From positions 263,316-327,315 of the forward strand of contig JADKBL010000002.1 of the NCBI GenBank assembly GCA_016718875.1: DNA of 64,000 bases, in the 5' to 3' direction. Below are positions 53,612 through 62,893 of this stretch, one piece after another. The stretch is from Bacteroidota bacterium (GTDB lineage: Bacteria > Bacteroidota > Bacteroidia > Bacteroidales > VadinHA17). The position numbers and the translations under genes are program-made. The number at the start of each line of letters is the position of its first letter. The first letter of the stretch is position 1. The notes below the pieces were generated by a model. It ran no database searches. It was not told where the DNA came from and was given only the letters and a program-made list of their open reading frames with translations.

Positions 53612-55240
53612 TTAATGTTTAACTGATATTATCATTCTTACACGCTCCCCTCTTTTCAGATTCAGCTTTAAGCCTTCCTGCAGTTCTTTACCGGAAATAA
53701 TCTGTTCCTTCCGGCTGTTTTCTGATAAAATCCGATAATTATTTTCTTTTTCAATCGTAAAGTATTCAGGAAACTGATTAATCCTTGGCCAGTCAATCGG
53801 CAGATGCATAAACTCTTTATGTCTTTTTATATCGAACATAAGTTTGCCTTCCCAAATATTCCTGGAAGTTATTGATAAATAAAGTGAACTGTCATTTTGA
53901 ACAGCCCCTATTTCAAGTCCGTCATTCCATGGAACCAGATATGTACCCTGTGTTTTCCACAGGCAGTACATTATTGTTGTCCTGGCAAAATTTCCGTCAC
54001 CGTGCCACCCTTCTATAATTCCGGAGGGCTGCTGCTTGTTCCACATTACCTTTATTTCACTTTCGATCCATTTTCTCGTTTCATCCAATGGTTCCCTGGT
54101 GTAGAGATTAAGGGCTCCCTCGATTGCATCTGCATAACCATCGGAGCTGGTACCTTCCCATGCATAATTTCTATATTTCTCATTAAGGATTCCGTTTGCT
54201 TTCAGGACCGACTGCCTGTATTTTTCCTCATTATCAATCAGATAAACAGTATAAAACCCGTTGAGTGTATATCCGAAATTGTCTGCTATTTCTACGTTAA
54301 CAGGTTCGCCTTTAACAGGATCTATCGAATTGTAAAACAGGCCATCCTCGTTTCTGCCGGCTTCAAGAATCCTGTCAAGCATTTCATGAATGGGTTTTTT
54401 ATATGCTTCTTTTTTTACCGGATCAGCAAATGAGACAGTTGCATACAGCTCGCAGAGTCCTGAAACTATCTCACAGCCATGGTCCCTTAGTCGAAGTACC
54501 TTGAAATTCCTTGTGGGATGATTATTTCCCAGCAGGTAGTAATCCCCGAGCCTTATAGCATATTCAAGATATTTTTTGTCACCGGTTATCCAGTAGATCC
54601 TTGAAAGTGACTGCAGCATATCGCCGTTAACTTCGGGGTCATCTGATATTATTTCCCCAAATGGTGTGATTGTCTCAGCATGATTCCAGGCTTCATCTAT
54701 TATTGAAATCATTCTGTCTGACCATTTGCTGGGACCAAGCCATTCAGTAAGAGGTATTAATCCATCTTTTACATATTCTGCCGAACCGAAGATTATATCT
54801 GATAATACAACATCCTTATTTGCAAAGCCTTCCTTTGAGAATGAATAAGTGTCAGGCATTGAGCCGATTCTTGATGTAAGTCTGATCTCACTGGTGAGCA
54901 TATCGGTCATCCTTCCATCAAAAAGTCCCCTGTCAAGAATGGCTGATGTTAGGACCATGAACGGATAATTATCAGCAGCACAGTCTTTTGCATTCCAAAT
55001 GTCGCGACTGATGCTGTCATTTATGTTGCGTGGAATAAGTCCAGTTTCAGAATCTGCAAGGGCTAGCCAGGCATTTGTGAACTTAAGACACCGGGCAAAT
55101 CCTTCATTTGCTGAAGTACCGTTTGTTGCTGCTTTTTCGAAAATGTCCTTTGCAGGATTATTGTTGATTTCATTATTGCGACAACCTGCAGACCCTGCTG
55201 CAATAATCAGCATAAGGACAGAATTTCTTATCCTTTTCAT
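53612..55240 (-). CDS. Lipoprotein with probable alpha/alpha-barrel, unknown function
   Basis: 542 residues from MKRIRNSVLMLIIAAGSAGC, a lipoprotein signal with Cys20. The remainder is helical, with repeated segments such as EIVSGLCELYATVSFADPVKK, YAIRLGDYYLLGNNHP and ADNFGYTLNGFYTVYLI that resemble (alpha/alpha)6 glycoside hydrolase-type barrels. I do not recognise the family or a catalytic motif. It lies upstream of the exported oxidoreductase, reading the same way, so the two may act on the same sugar. A longer frame upstream (to 55306) is not used because the signal peptide starts here. Confidence 0.65.
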   Translation of the reverse strand: MKRIRNSVLMLIIAAGSAGCRNNEINNNPAKDIFEKAATNGTSANEGFARCLKFTNAWLALADSETGLIPRNINDSISRDIWNAKDCAADNYPFMVLTSAILDRGLFDGRMTDMLTSEIRLTSRIGSMPDTYSFSKEGFANKDVVLSDIIFGSAEYVKDGLIPLTEWLGPSKWSDRMISIIDEAWNHAETITPFGEIISDDPEVNGDMLQSLSRIYWITGDKKYLEYAIRLGDYYLLGNNHPTRNFKVLRLRDHGCEIVSGLCELYATVSFADPVKKEAYKKPIHEMLDRILEAGRNEDGLFYNSIDPVKGEPVNVEIADNFGYTLNGFYTVYLIDNEEKYRQSVLKANGILNEKYRNYAWEGTSSDGYADAIEGALNLYTREPLDETRKWIESEIKVMWNKQQPSGIIEGWHGDGNFARTTIMYCLWKTQGTYLVPWNDGLEIGAVQNDSSLYLSITSRNIWEGKLMFDIKRHKEFMHLPIDWPRINQFPEYFTIEKENNYRILSENSRKEQIISGKELQEGLKLNLKRGERVRMIISVKH

Positions 55241-55350
55241 TATCGAAGTTGTTAGTATGTTAACAAATATAGTCAGAATATACTCTATCAACCAGTTCTC
55301 TTTCACTAAATTTGATACATTGTTTTTAAATCTGAAATTATGACATCCGG

Positions 55351-55377
55351 CGCCTGATGCCTGACGCCTGACGCCTT
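55351..55377. repeat. GCCTGAC heptamer stutter before the AddB-like gene
   Basis: CGCCTGATGCCTGACGCC, GCCTGACGCC and GCCTT: three and a half seven-base units, ending six bases before the start codon of the AddB-like gene. Same family as at 2854, 6064 and 36799. Confidence 0.65.
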
Positions 55378-55383
55378 TCTATT

Positions 55384-58282
55384 ATGGATTATTTTCTTGA
55401 TACCATAGCCGGATCATTGTATAGGGAGTTTGGTAACACCCTGAACAGGCATTGTCTTGTATTTCCCAACAGGAGGGCAGGCCTTTTTTTTCTTAAATAT
55501 CTCGCTTCCCATATCAATAAACCTGTGTGGGAACCTTCTGTTTTGACAATTAATGAATTATTCAGGTCACACTCATCATTGCAGATCGCAGGGAATGAGG
55601 TCCTGCTTTTTGAATTATACAAGGTTTACAGGAGAGTAAAGAAATCACCTGAATCATTCGATAATTTTTTTTACTGGGGAGATATTCTTTTGAACGACTT
55701 TGATGATGTCGATAAATATCTTGTCAACGCTTCACAACTGTTTAAGAATGTTCTTGATATCAAAAATATTGATAATCAATTTGGTGGATTAAATGAAGAA
55801 CAAATTGAGATAATCAGAAAATTCTGGATCAATTTCAATCCTGAAAAGCCAACCGATCAGAAAACTGGTTTTATAAGCATCTGGTCCGTTTTGAATGATA
55901 TTTATTCAGGATTCAGGTCTTCCCTCAGGGAGAGAAACATGGCTTATGAAGGGATGATTTTCAGAGACCTCGCAGAAGACACTCAGGAACTATTTTCAGC
56001 TGATATAAAGTATGATCTCTTCCATTTCATAGGTTTTAACGCGCTGAATGAATGTGAGAAGCTTGTAATGACAAGGCTGAAGAAAACAGGAAAAGCAAGG
56101 TTTTACTGGGATTATGATTTGTCGTTTATTTCTGATACTGGATCAAATTCAGCGGGGTACTTCCTGCGTGATAATCTTCGTGTTTATGGAAATAATATGC
56201 CTGAGGATTGGGGAAGCAATACTCTTCTTTCCTCATCAGACGTAGTTGTTAATCGTCAGGTAATCGATACATCATCTGATGTTGCACAGGTTAAGCTGGT
56301 GCCGGGTATTCTGAAAGAATTACCCGGACTTACAGCTGAAAATGCCCATCATACAGCTGTTGTACTAGCTGATGAGAATCTGCTTATACCTATGCTATCG
56401 AGCCTTCCTGAGGGGATGGGTGATGTAAATATTACCATGGGATATCCCCTGAAGCAGACCAGGATTTATACACTGGTCAGAAATCTTATGGATCTTCAGA
56501 GAAATAGTATTGTTGCGGATGGTAAAGCCAGATTCAGATACAAAGATGTTGCGGGTTTGCTCAGAAATTCACTTGTAACCTCTTTTGTTCACATATCTGC
56601 AGATAAATTGCTTGACGATATTACCAAATCAAATCTGCTGACCATCCCTGAGGAGTACTTCAGTGAAAATGATCGTCTTTCTGCAATTTTTACAAAACAT
56701 AACACACCTGTACTTCTGTCGGATTATTTCAGGAATAACCTTTCTGGAATAGCTTCCTCGGGTTTAAGTATGATGGAGAATGAAGAAGGTGAAAAGACTT
56801 ATAATAAGATACTTAATGAGTTTATTTACAGGATTGTTTTGTCAGTTAATATGCTGGATTCAATAGTCAGATCTGAAGATATTGTTTTTTCAGGCGAAAC
56901 ATACATGCTTATACTCGACAGGATGCTTCGTATGCAGTCAGTTCCTTTTGCAGGCGAACCTCTTACAGGTATACAGATAATGGGAATCCTTGAAACTAGG
57001 GCACTCGATTTTAAAAATCTTATAATTCTTTCAGTTAATGAAGGAGTGCTTCCGGCCGTATCATCGCCATCTTCTTCCTATATTCCATTCAGTCTCAGGG
57101 ACGCTTTTGGACTTCCTTCCGTAAACCATCAGGAGTCGATCTATGCTTACCACTTTTACCGACTGCTTCAGAGAGCGGAGAATGTGACATTTATTTATAA
57201 TTCAAATCCTGAAGGGTTAAAAAGCGGTGAAATGAGCAGGTTTCTGATACAGATGAAGTATAACCCGAAATTAAAACCGGTTCAGACAGATATTAATCCT
57301 GAAATACGACTCCATGGAAGCATAAAAGAGGAGATTGAAAGGTGTGGATGGCATAATGAAAAGCTGCTTTCGCAGTACTCTGCGAATGGTAGTAACAGAC
57401 TGTTTTCTCCATCAGCAGTAAATACATGGCTATCATGCCGGATGAAATTCTATTACAGGTATGTTAGCGGGCTGAAAGAGCCGTCTGAAATAAAATCCGA
57501 AATAGACCCGGCTATGCTTGGAGATATACTTCATGAGATTATGCGAAAGCTCTATGAAGGTTATGTTGGTAAAATACTTGATAAAGCCTATCTGGGCTCT
57601 TTAATTAATGATAAACAAAAGCTCTATTCTGTTATCAATGATGCAGTTAAGAAACGATTTCAGTTTGAAGAAGGAAGAATTGAGCATGGAAATGAAATAA
57701 TTGTAAGGGACGTACTTCTTACATATCTCATCAGGATACTTAATGCTGATTTAACTTTAAACCCCATCCATCTGGTGAGTCTGGAGAATAAGTACTTTTC
57801 CTCTTGAGATTAATGATGGAAATAAAAAATTATTCTGAATGTCGGAGGAATTGTTGACAGAATTGATATTCTGAACGGAACAGCCAGAGTTGTGGATTAT
57901 AAAACAGGATCAGTATCTGAATCACCTGGTACCCCTGTCAGATCTTTTTGCTGATGACAGGAAAAAGGATTCAGACGGTTGGCTGCAGACACTTATTTAT
58001 TGTGAGGCATTGCAGGGCAAAACAAGTGCGGCATCAATTAGACCCTCCATTTACAAAATAAAAAAGGGCAGTACTGGCATACTTTCGGATAAACTTAGAA
58101 TAAAAACTGATTCAAAACAGGAAATTGTAATTGATGATTATTCAGAAATAAGAAGTTATTTCATTGAAGGCCTTAAAGGTGTTATGGGATTGATATTCAG
58201 TGAAAAAGAACCTTTCAGGATGACTGATGACAGGGCGGGAAAATGCAGGTACTGTGTTTACAGTGGATTATGTATGCGATAA
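55384..58282 (+). CDS. PD-(D/E)XK nuclease/helicase-like protein (AddB-like), three frameshifts
   Basis: The first 808 codons (to 57807) are intact and start MDYFLDTIAGSLYREFGNT. The N-terminal part is an inactivated helicase-like region (VFPNRRAGLFFLKYL) as in AddB. The nuclease region has VNTWLSCRMKFYYRYVSGL, then DILHEIMRKLYEG. After a T-run shift near 57800 the frame reads PLEINDGNKK, shifts again at about 57833, reads VGGIVDRIDILNGTARVVDYKTG (nuclease motif), and shifts a third time near 57915 to PLSDLFADDRKKDSDG, ending in a final CRYCVYSGLCMR cysteine pair. All three are one-base changes within 120 bases, which points to a poor consensus. Partner of the AddA-like helicase at 46801. Confidence 0.8.
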
Positions 58283-58344
58283 GTATTAAATGATAATACT
58301 GTCAAAAATTTATTATTTTAGCTTTTAATATCACTCTTAACCAA

Positions 58345-60084
58345 ATGGTTTTAACTTATTCAAACTACTCAGTCGAGATAAAAAACGTAAAGTTTATTTC
58401 TGACGATGGGAGGACGTGTCCAAGAACTGCAATTGTTACACTTTTTAATGAAAAAGGTGAAGAGACTGGCAATGAGCTTTTGGCGCAGTTGATATGCAAC
58501 TGGTGTATGAAAATATAAAAGAAGGGAAGGAAATAAACCTTGATAACTTCTATATACCGGAGTTTTCCCTGGCTGCATACCGCAGACATAATAACCTTGA
58601 TAAAAAGGATCACGTCACATTTAATGGATTTTCTGCAAGGAATGCATTCTTTGAAGCCAAAACTGTAACAGATTTTTCTCATTCAAAATTCACGGATGGA
58701 GATATTAGTTTTGAGGGAAGTCATTTTGCGAAAGGTAAAGTGAACTTTTCAGGTTCAATATTCGGAAAGGGTAATGTTAATTTCTCCAACACACATTTCG
58801 GGGATGGGAATATTGAATTTGCAGGCTCATCTTTTGGTGAAGGGGATTTTATGTTTAAAAATTCTGTTGTAAAGGATGGGATTAAGGATTTTCAGGACAT
58901 CCATTTCGGTAACGGAGAGGTGACTTTTGCAAATACAGAATTTAATTCAGGAGAGCTTCTTTTTATAAATACTAAGTTCAATAACGGCCGTTTCAATTTT
59001 AAAGTAACCAGGATTACCGGAGGGAAAGTTGATTTTCACTATTCGGTGTTTGGAAATTGTGAAATAATGTTTGAAAGAACGGAGTTTGGCAACAGCAGGG
59101 TTGACTTCCGTACTGTTGATTTTGGTTCAGGAAGAGTCAATTTCAACCGTTCAGTGTTTGGAAACGGAGAGGTGAATTTCGAAGGTGCTTCCTGCAAGGC
59201 AGGAAAGATACAGTTTAAGAAAGCTGAAATGGGGAGCGGTCCCAAAAGCTTCAACCTCATTGAGATGGATGATACTGAAATCAGTTTTGAGAGAACTGAG
59301 TTTGGCAGCGGGGATGTTACTTTTTATGAATCAAGATTCAAAACACTTTCACTGAAATCATGTCACCTCGACCAGTACTTCGATCTTCGCCTTGCAAAGG
59401 CCGATCTCCTTGATATTTCTGATACAATTATAAGGGATATTGTTGATCTTGAACCTATAGGATTTCCCTGTAAATATCAAGGATTATTTATGTCAGAAAT
59501 GAGGCTTAGGGAAGCTTGTACATCGACTGGAACCATAATAAATGTAATCAGTCGATTGTGAATCAGGAAAATACCACATTGAGACAAAAAGCAGATCAGT
59601 TCAGGATATTAAAGGAGAACTTTAACGGAACAGGGAAGTATGAGGATGAGGATGAAGCTATTTATGTTTAAGCGTATATGAAGCTAAATCGGCTGACGGA
59701 GCAACTGGAGAAAGGCGGTATAAGAAAAGTAGCCAGTTATATTCCGCATAGTTTTCAGTGGCTCGTCTTTGACAAAATCGGACTTTATGCAACCTCACCG
59801 GGCAGGGTTCTTGTAAGTGTCGTGATTTTCTGGATTTTCTTTGGCACACTTTATACTCTGGTCGAGCTTTAGGCTTGGAAAAACAGTTTCATCAGTAGGG
59901 AACTTGACAAGCTGACAGTTACAGTTCAATCATTCTACCATGCCGGGATTACCTTTTTTACAATAGGTTATGGTGATGTTTATCCAATGGGAATTAGCGG
60001 GTAATTTCAGGACTTGAGGGCTTTATGGGAGTATTTATGATGTCTTACTGCACAGTTGCTTTTGTAAGAAAAGTGTTGAGGTAG
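58345..60084 (+). pseudogene. Pentapeptide-repeat protein fused to a potassium channel, heavily frameshifted
   Basis: ATG at 58345 begins MVLTYSNYSVEIKNVKFISD. After a shift in TTTT near 58480 comes a long run of pentapeptide-like repeats of about 10-11 residues (FEGSHFAKGK, FSGSIFGKGN, FANTEFNSGE, FERTEFGSGD) over 300 residues, a right-handed beta helix. Past another shift near 59540 come QSIVNQENTTLRQKADQFRI and later a membrane segment (LVSVVIFWIFFGTLYTLVEL), an in-frame TAG near 59870, then the pore FYHAGITFFTIGYGDVYPMG with the K+ filter TIGYGD, one more shift near 60000, and a final helix GLEGFMGVFMMSY. So the ancestral protein joined a pentapeptide beta helix to a two-helix potassium channel. 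Five or more lesions in 1.7 kb: either a pseudogene or low-quality sequence. Confidence 0.65.
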
Positions 60085-60086
60085 TC

Positions 60087-60587
60087 TTACTTTTCCATCT
60101 CACGCTGCAATGCTGCCATTCTTATTGCTGTAACTGCTGCTTCATAACCTTTATTGCCGTGTTTTCCACCTGATCTTGCCTTAGCCTGCTCCATGTCAAG
60201 TGTAGTAAGTACTCCGAAAATGAATGGAATATTATACTCAAGGTTGAGCTGGGTTATACCCTGGGTTACTCCTTGGCAGATATAGGTAAAATGCGGTGTT
60301 TCACCTTGGATTACACAACCCAGGCATATAACAGCATCAAGATCATCATATTCTGCAAGAAACTGTGCTCCAAGAGTGAGTTCGAAACTTCCCGGGACAT
60401 GTGAAACAACAATATTATCGCTTGTGGCTCCATGCTTTTTAAGAGTTGCAATGGCTCCATCGAGAAGTGACCATGTTATTTCATTGTTCCAGTCCGATAC
60501 TACAATTCCGAATCGCATTTCACCTGCATCAGGTACTAAGTCGGGATTATATGCTGAAAGGTTTGTTGTTCCCATTTTGATTTGCAT
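60087..60587 (-). CDS. ribH: 6,7-dimethyl-8-ribityllumazine synthase
   Basis: 166 residues. FGIVVSDWNNEITWSLLDGA, VPGSFELTLGAQFL, ICLGCVIQGETPHFTYICQGV and FGVLTTLDMEQAKARSG contain the family's substrate-binding residues and the catalytic His in HFTYI. It makes the lumazine that becomes riboflavin. It follows the TPR gene, and both read leftward, an arrangement I associate with Bacteroidetes. A hairpin and T-rich run lie between them. Confidence 0.95.
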   Translation of the reverse strand: MQIKMGTTNLSAYNPDLVPDAGEMRFGIVVSDWNNEITWSLLDGAIATLKKHGATSDNIVVSHVPGSFELTLGAQFLAEYDDLDAVICLGCVIQGETPHFTYICQGVTQGITQLNLEYNIPFIFGVLTTLDMEQAKARSGGKHGNKGYEAAVTAIRMAALQREMEK

Positions 60588-60598
60588 TTAAAAGAAAA

Positions 60599-60632
60599 CG
60601 CATCTGCCTCAGTTGAGAATGAGCCCGATGCG
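60599..60632 (-). terminator. Hairpin between the TPR gene and ribH
   Basis: On the minus strand CGCATC and GATGCG pair, with an inner CTCA/TGAG stem, followed by TTTTCTTTT. It could terminate the TPR transcript or act as an attenuator before ribH. No FMN riboswitch sequence is seen. Confidence 0.4.
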
Positions 60633-60663
60633 CTGTTTTATAAATACTGAAAAATACTCTGTG

Positions 60664-61350
60664 TTATTTTATCAGAAGCTTTACCCTTGCAATGTATTTT
60701 TCAATTGAAGATCCTTCAGTACTTTCGGGATAATCACTCTCAATACGTTCATAAAGTTTCAATGCTTCCGAAAACTTGCCTGTAAGTTCATAAATCTCAC
60801 CAGCCTTCATAAGAAACAGGGGAGAGTTAAATGAATTCCCGGCATATTCAGCAGCTTCAAGATATTTTGTAACGCCTTTTTCAAGATCACCAAGCTCTAC
60901 ATAAGCATCACCTGTAGCACCTATTGCCAGCGATCCGATCACTTTATCCTTTTTGGAATACTTGTTCAGATAGTCAATAGCTGACTGGTATTCACCAAGG
61001 TGCAGATAGCAGATTCCTGCCCCGTAGTTAGCAAGGTTTCCTGTCTTTGTAAATTTATAGCTCTGTGCAATATCAAGAAATCCAAGATAATTACCGTCTC
61101 CGTTGAGTGCCAGGCTTAACGAATCCATTTCCAGGTATTTCTCAGCCTGGTATATCTGCGACTGGGCCTCATCATTTCTCTTTGATACATAGATTTTACC
61201 AAGCCAGATAAGCCCTACAAAAACGACCACAATTCCTAGTCCTATGAGTAAAGTTTTATAATTCTCCTCAAGGAATTGTTCAGTTTTGGTCAGAGTCTGT
61301 TCAACATTAGATATAGTCTGTGGATTTGAATCCTTGTCGTTCTTTGCCAT
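60664..61350 (-). CDS. TPR-repeat membrane protein (YfgM-like)
   Basis: 228 residues from MAKNDKDSNPQTISNVEQTL. One transmembrane helix near residues 33-53 (TLLIGLGIVVVFVGLIWL) followed by a region of tetratricopeptide repeats (GAGICYLHLGEYQSAIDYLNKY, YVELGDLEKGVTKYLEAAEYA, EIYELTGKFSEALKLYERIE). Family members act as periplasmic chaperones or help the secretion machinery, but roles vary. The frame is open further upstream, but a divergent recF gene and a promoter lie there. Codes before ribH on the same strand. Confidence 0.8.
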   Translation of the reverse strand: MAKNDKDSNPQTISNVEQTLTKTEQFLEENYKTLLIGLGIVVVFVGLIWLGKIYVSKRNDEAQSQIYQAEKYLEMDSLSLALNGDGNYLGFLDIAQSYKFTKTGNLANYGAGICYLHLGEYQSAIDYLNKYSKKDKVIGSLAIGATGDAYVELGDLEKGVTKYLEAAEYAGNSFNSPLFLMKAGEIYELTGKFSEALKLYERIESDYPESTEGSSIEKYIARVKLLIK

Positions 61351-61386
61351 ATTGGTATTAAATGTTTTACTACAATTTTTCCACCG

Positions 61387-61394
61387 CAAAAGTA
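61387..61394 (-). promoter_or_regulatory. Putative promoter -7 box of the TPR-ribH operon
   Basis: TACTTTTG on the minus strand matches TAnnTTTG. A T4 stretch sits 19 bases upstream in place of TTTG. It overlaps with the divergent recF promoter region. Confidence 0.45.
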
Positions 61395-61419
61395 ATTTTT
61401 TTCGGACAATTAAAAAATA

Positions 61420-61450
61420 TTTGACATACGATATTGAAATAATACCTTTA
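61420..61450 (+). promoter_or_regulatory. recF promoter
   Basis: TTTG at 61420-61423, 19-base spacer, TACCTTTA at 61443-61450: one mismatch from TTTG-N19-TAnnTTTG. About 23 bases to the recF ATG. Confidence 0.55.
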
Positions 61451-61473
61451 CACTCTAACCTTAAATTGTTTAA

Positions 61474-62598
61474 ATGTACGTTAAAAACCTGATTCTTACC
61501 AACTTTAAGAATTATGAGCTCAGCGAACTTGAGTTCTCCCCAAAGATAAATTGTTTTGTGGGCAATAACGGTGTAGGTAAGACAAACATCCTTGATGCCA
61601 TACATTATCTTTCACTGGCAAAGAGCTTTTTTAATAATATCGACAGCATCAGTATAAGGCACGGAGAAGATTTTTTTATCCTTCAGGGAACGATGGTAAG
61701 GGATGGAGAGGAAGATAGTATTTATTGTGCTTTTCAGAAACAGAAGCAGAAGCTTCTTAAACGAAATGGCAAGGAGTATCAGAAACTCTCAGACCATGTC
61801 GGAAGGTATCCGGTTGTAATGATATCGCCTGCTGACAGTGCTCTTATCTCCGAAGGAAGCGATGACCGCCGGAGGTTCATGAATAAAATAATCAGTCAGT
61901 ACAATACCGCTTATCTTGATGCTGTATTAATGTATAATAAAGCTCTTCAGCAGAGAAACAGGCTGCTTAAGGATTTCAGGTCTTCAGGGAAATTCGACGA
62001 GGATATGCTTTCAATATGGGATTCGCAGTTGGTAAAATATGGAAGCTATATATACAGCGAAAGAGAAACTCTTGTGAATGAACTTATTCCTGTTTTCCAG
62101 GAATACTATTCAATGATTTCATCGGGCCGCGAAAAAGTCAGACTGAGTTATACCTCACATCTTGCCGAAGGAAATTTCAGTGAAGCACTTGCAAAAGCAG
62201 TCCAAAAAGACAGGTTTATGGAATACACCACTGTTGGTATCCATAAAGATGATCTGCTTCTTCATATGAATGACTTTCCTGTAAAATCACTCGGATCACA
62301 GGGGCAGCAGAAATCTTATCTGGTAGCACTGAAACTTGCAAAGTTCGACTATATAAAACGAAAAGCGGGATATTCACCAATTTTGCTTCTTGATGATATT
62401 TTTGATAAATTTGATGCTGACAGGGTTGAGCAGATAATCAGGCTTGTTGGGAACCACCGGTTCGGCCAGATTTTCATTACTGATACTCACAGCAGCCGGC
62501 TTCAGGAAATTCTTTCATCGCATAATACGGATTACAAGCTATTCAATATAAGTGATAACAAGGTGGACGTTATTAATCAAAATGGCAGTGCAAACTGA
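61474..62598 (+). CDS. recF: DNA replication and repair protein RecF
   Basis: 374 residues. ATP-binding motif CFVGNNGVGKTNILDAI (Walker A), the SQGQQKSYLVALKLA signature loop and ILLLDDIFDKFDADR (Walker B) followed by the D-loop. RecF, with RecO and RecR, loads RecA at single-stranded gaps. Its stop codon overlaps the start of a DUF721 gene by one base (TGATG), so the two are translationally coupled. It is divergent from the TPR-ribH unit. Confidence 0.95.
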   Translation: MYVKNLILTNFKNYELSELEFSPKINCFVGNNGVGKTNILDAIHYLSLAKSFFNNIDSISIRHGEDFFILQGTMVRDGEEDSIYCAFQKQKQKLLKRNGKEYQKLSDHVGRYPVVMISPADSALISEGSDDRRRFMNKIISQYNTAYLDAVLMYNKALQQRNRLLKDFRSSGKFDEDMLSIWDSQLVKYGSYIYSERETLVNELIPVFQEYYSMISSGREKVRLSYTSHLAEGNFSEALAKAVQKDRFMEYTTVGIHKDDLLLHMNDFPVKSLGSQGQQKSYLVALKLAKFDYIKRKAGYSPILLLDDIFDKFDADRVEQIIRLVGNHRFGQIFITDTHSSRLQEILSSHNTDYKLFNISDNKVDVINQNGSAN

Positions 62599-62888
62599 TG
62601 AGACGCAGTAAAACAATAACGCTGGCGGATGCAATCAAAGATTACATTTCTGAAATGAATCTTGGTGAAAAACTGGCTGAGACCTCACTTGTCAGTTCAT
62701 GGGAGGAAACAGTAGGAAAGGCAATAAGTTCCAGAACTTCAAAGATTTACGTAAAAGATCATGTTTTGTATGTTCATCTGACATCCTCGGTTGTAAGGAA
62801 TGAACTTATGATGCTTCGCGAGTCTCTTCGCAGTAAACTAAATGAAAAGGCCGGTAAAGAGGTAGTTAAGGATATCGTTTTAAGATAA
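62598..62888 (+). CDS. DUF721 protein, DciA-like
   Basis: 96 residues of the DUF721 family, with the motif LVSSWEETVGKAISSRTSKIYVKDHVLYVHLTSS spread over residues 30-65 and a basic ending. Relatives include DciA, a replicative helicase loader of bacteria lacking DnaC, which fits its coupling to recF. The role is inferred from the family. Confidence 0.85.
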   Translation: MRRSKTITLADAIKDYISEMNLGEKLAETSLVSSWEETVGKAISSRTSKIYVKDHVLYVHLTSSVVRNELMMLRESLRSKLNEKAGKEVVKDIVLR

Positions 62889-62893
62889 ATTTC

